Under the pieces are notes generated by a model. It searched no databases, was not told where the DNA came from, and saw nothing but the letters and a program-made list of their open reading frames with translations. This document shows positions 61,734 to 64,000 of a stretch of 64,000 nt of DNA, piece by piece (the stretch's first letter is position 1; every line of letters starts with the position of its first letter). Made by a program: the position numbers and the translations under genes. Origin of the DNA: Citrobacter youngae (GTDB lineage: Bacteria; Pseudomonadota; Gammaproteobacteria; Enterobacterales; Enterobacteriaceae); the NCBI RefSeq assembly GCF_003818115.1, contig NZ_RPOI01000024.1, forward strand, positions 62,001-126,000, written 5' to 3'.

Positions 61734-63415
61734 CGTTTTCCCCGTGCGTGTTGATCCCTTGCTATAACCACGGCGCAATGATGTCGGGCGTATTGGATCG
61801 TCTTCAGCCATTCAATCTCCCCTGCATTGTGGTGGACGATGGCAGCGACAAGACCACACAAGATGAACTGGCACGCCTGGCGGCAGAATACAGCAATCTG
61901 ACGTTAATTCGCCTGCCGGTCAACGCAGGCAAAGGCGCGGCGGTGATTAGCGGAATTCAGGCGGCGGCAGATGCCGGGTTCAGTCATGCCGTGCAGGTCG
62001 ATGCCGACGGTCAGCATGCCATTGAAGATATTCCCAGGCTGCTTGCATTGGCAAAAGAACATCCGGCAGCGCTCATTTCCGGGCAACCGATTTACGATGA
62101 TTCTGTCCCTCGCTCGCGCCTGTACGGACGCTGGGTAACCCACATCTGGGTGTGGATAGAAACGCTTTCGTTGCAGCTAAAAGACAGCATGTGCGGCTTC
62201 CGGGTGTATCCGGTGGCACCAACACGGCAGCTGGCACAGCGCGTGACGCTCGGCAAACGAATGGATTTTGATACCGAAGTGATGGTGCGTCTCTACTGGC
62301 AAGGCAACCCCAGCTATTTTATCCCCACACGAGTCATCTATCCGCAGGACGGGCTATCCCATTTTGACGCGCTCAAAGACAATCTGCGCATTTCATTAAT
62401 GCACACTCGCCTGTTTTTTGGCATGTTGCCACGCATCCCCTCCCTGCTTTTTCGTCGTTCATCAACACACTGGGCGCAGCAGCAGGAAGTCAAAGGGCTG
62501 TGGGGAATGCGTCTGATGTTGCTGGTCTGGCGTTTACTGGGTCGCAAAGCCTTCTCCCTGCTACTGTATCCGGTAGTCGGCATTTACTGGCTCACCGCAT
62601 CAACTGCCCGAAAAGCCTCTCAGAGCTGGATTCGCCGCGTACGGGCGCAACTGATCGCACGCCGGATGCCAGTACCGTCAAACCTGATCAGTTATCAGCA
62701 TTTCCTGCGTTTTGGCGGCGCGATGCTGGATAAAATTGCCAGCTGGCGCGGTGAACTGCACCTCGGCCGCGATGTTGTTTTTGCACCAGGCGCAGAAGAG
62801 ACGCTAAATGTCAGCGACCCGCGAGGAAAACTGCTGCTGGCCTCACATTTGGGCGATGTCGAAGCCTGTCGGGCACTCGCCCAGCTACAGGGCAGTAAAA
62901 CAATCAATGCGCTGGTATTTAGCGATAACGCCCAACGCTTTAAAAAAATTATGGAAGAGATGGCCCCGCAGGCCGGGTTAAACCTGCTACCGGTGAACGA
63001 TATTGGCCCGGATACCGCCATTCTGCTCAAAGAGAAACTGGATCGTGGCGAATGGATCGCCATCGTTGGCGATCGCATCGCAGTCACTACCCAACGTGGC
63101 GGCGAATGGCGTGTCTGCTGGAGCCGCTTTATGGGGCAAGTTGCGCCCTTCCCACAGGGCCCGTTCATTCTTGCGTCTATTTTACGCTGTCCGGTGGATC
63201 TGATTTTCGCCCTGCGCCAGCAGGAGAAACTACGCATCCACTGCGAACCATTTGCTGACCCTCTGCTCTTGCCGCGTGCCACCCGACAACAGGCATTACA
63301 GAATACCGTCGATCGCTACGCCGAACGCCTTGAGCACTATGCACTTCAGTCGCCACTCGACTGGTTTAACTTTTTCGATTTCTGGCAGTTGCCGGACACC
63401 AAAGACAAGGAGTAA
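61724..63415 (+). CDS. apeJ: Glycosyltransferase-lipid acyltransferase fusion
   Basis: A 563-aa two-domain protein. Residues 1-~245 are a GT2 glycosyltransferase (IVVDDGSDK, and the DxD motif VQVDADG at 91-96). After a linker with a hydrophobic segment (AFSLLLYPVVGIYWL), residues ~310-560 are an LpxL/HtrB-type acyltransferase with the HX4E motif HLGDVE at 375-380. This fusion suits building the lipid anchor of the polyene. It overlaps the dehydratase gene by ten bases and ends three bases before the thioesterase. Confidence 0.9.
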   Translation: MSLTFSPCVLIPCYNHGAMMSGVLDRLQPFNLPCIVVDDGSDKTTQDELARLAAEYSNLTLIRLPVNAGKGAAVISGIQAAADAGFSHAVQVDADGQHAIEDIPRLLALAKEHPAALISGQPIYDDSVPRSRLYGRWVTHIWVWIETLSLQLKDSMCGFRVYPVAPTRQLAQRVTLGKRMDFDTEVMVRLYWQGNPSYFIPTRVIYPQDGLSHFDALKDNLRISLMHTRLFFGMLPRIPSLLFRRSSTHWAQQQEVKGLWGMRLMLLVWRLLGRKAFSLLLYPVVGIYWLTASTARKASQSWIRRVRAQLIARRMPVPSNLISYQHFLRFGGAMLDKIASWRGELHLGRDVVFAPGAEETLNVSDPRGKLLLASHLGDVEACRALAQLQGSKTINALVFSDNAQRFKKIMEEMAPQAGLNLLPVNDIGPDTAILLKEKLDRGEWIAIVGDRIAVTTQRGGEWRVCWSRFMGQVAPFPQGPFILASILRCPVDLIFALRQQEKLRIHCEPFADPLLLPRATRQQALQNTVDRYAERLEHYALQSPLDWFNFFDFWQLPDTKDKE

Positions 63416-63418
63416 AGG

Positions 63419-63841
63419 GTGCTTAACGATCCCCGCTTTACGGCTGAAGTCGAGCTGACTATTCCGTTTCACGACGTCGATATGATGGGTGTAGCGTGGC
63501 ATGGCAACTACTTCCGCTATTTCGAGATTGCCCGCGAGGCACTGCTGAACCAATTCAATTACGGTTATCGGCAGATGAAAGCGTCCGGCTATTTGTGGCC
63601 CGTGGTCGACACCCGGGTGAAGTATCGCAACGCCCTGACTTTCGAGCAGCGTATCCGTGTGCGTGCCCGTATTAAAGAGTTCGAAAATCGCCTGCGTATC
63701 GACTACGACATTTTCGATGCTGAAACAGGAAAACGCGCCACAACGGGCTATACCATCCAGGTCGCCGTGGACGAAAAAAGCCGTGAGCTGTGCTTTGTCA
63801 GCCCGGATATTTTGTTTGAACGAATGGGAGTGACGCCATGA
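63419..63841 (+). CDS. apeK: Acyl-CoA/ACP thioesterase, 4HBT hotdog family
   Basis: A 140-aa hotdog thioesterase with the 4HBT/YbgC signature FHDVDMMGVAWHGNYFRYFE, including the catalytic Asp21. In APE systems ApeK is a thioesterase that may release the polyene or edit stalled chains. Translation starts with GTG at 63419, three bases after apeJ. The stop lies in an ATGA overlap with the last gene. Confidence 0.92.
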   Translation: MLNDPRFTAEVELTIPFHDVDMMGVAWHGNYFRYFEIAREALLNQFNYGYRQMKASGYLWPVVDTRVKYRNALTFEQRIRVRARIKEFENRLRIDYDIFDAETGKRATTGYTIQVAVDEKSRELCFVSPDILFERMGVTP

Positions 63842-64000
63842 AATTATGGCCATTGTTGGTGCTGCTCATCAGCCCTTTTGTCAGCGCCCTGACGCTTGAT
63901 GACCTGCAACAGCGTTTTACCGAACAGCCGGTCGTTCGCGCCCATTTCGATCAAACCCGGACGATAAAAGATCTGCCGCAGCCGCTGCGGTCTCAGGGCA
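63838..64000 (+). CDS. apeL: LolA-like outer-membrane carrier, 5' end only (partial)
   Basis: The last 163 bases encode 54 residues: a signal peptide (MKLWPLLVLLISPFVSA), and a mature start LTLDDLQQRFTEQPVVRAHF that matches LolA-type lipoprotein carriers. The ATG overlaps the thioesterase stop. In APE clusters the LolA-like protein and an MMPL exporter move the product to the outer membrane. The gene runs off the window. Confidence 0.88.
   Translation, partial: MKLWPLLVLLISPFVSALTLDDLQQRFTEQPVVRAHFDQTRTIKDLPQPLRSQG

Overview
The window is chromosomal DNA of an enterobacterium close to Escherichia and Salmonella. Gene order and protein sequence follow the E. coli 75-77 min region (malP-malT ... 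yhhS-yhhT) almost gene for gene. Citrobacter or a near relative is my best guess, but no species-defining marker is visible. No tRNA, rRNA, CRISPR array, transposase or integrase was found.

Layout. (1) 1-7350: 5' end of malP, the maltose activator gene malT, then glpEGR and divergent glpD (glycerol 3-phosphate use). (2) 7360-16740: the glycogen operon glgBXCAP with a CsrA-type leader in front of glgC, followed by asd and yhgN. (3) 19024-20500: an accessory interval between yhgN and gntU. It holds long inverted repeats, a P4/P1-C4-like antisense immunity element and a 148-aa protein, and looks like a satellite-phage remnant. (4) 20590-29750: gntRKU, yhhW, yhhX, the iron-regulated sRNA gene ryhB, yhhY, ggt, yhhA. 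(5) 29000-34200: ugpBAECQ with a PhoB-box array. (6) 34200-35060: two genes absent from the E. coli K-12 order, one of them a small exported protein under a near-perfect Fur box. (7) 35110-42050: the branched-chain amino acid transport genes livKHMGF and livJ, with panM between them. (8) 42317-47690: rpoH, ftsYEX, rsmD, yhhL. (9) 47780-55390: yhhM, yhhN, zntA, tusA, yhhQ, dcrB, yhhS, yhhT. (10) 55400-64000: the first twelve genes of an aryl-polyene (APE) type biosynthetic cluster, running off the right edge.

The housekeeping part combines carbon storage and use (glg, glp, gnt, mal), phosphate- and iron-responsive functions (ugp, ryhB) and amino acid uptake (liv). The APE cluster is the main accessory system: a lipoprotein, O-methyltransferase, chain-length-factor-like ketosynthase, acyltransferases, two acyl carrier proteins, acyl/aryl ligase, dehydratase, glycosyltransferase-acyltransferase fusion, thioesterase and LolA-like carrier. 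Together they fit synthesis of a membrane-anchored polyene pigment. It sits beside yhhT, where E. coli K-12 keeps only acpT and pathogenic E. coli O157:H7 carries a related lipid-synthesis island.

Intergenic DNA carries several REP/BIME and ERIC repeats. Functional names rest on recognising the protein families and known orthologues from memory; no database search was run. Starts were moved to internal ATG codons where length, spacing or operator overlap favoured this.
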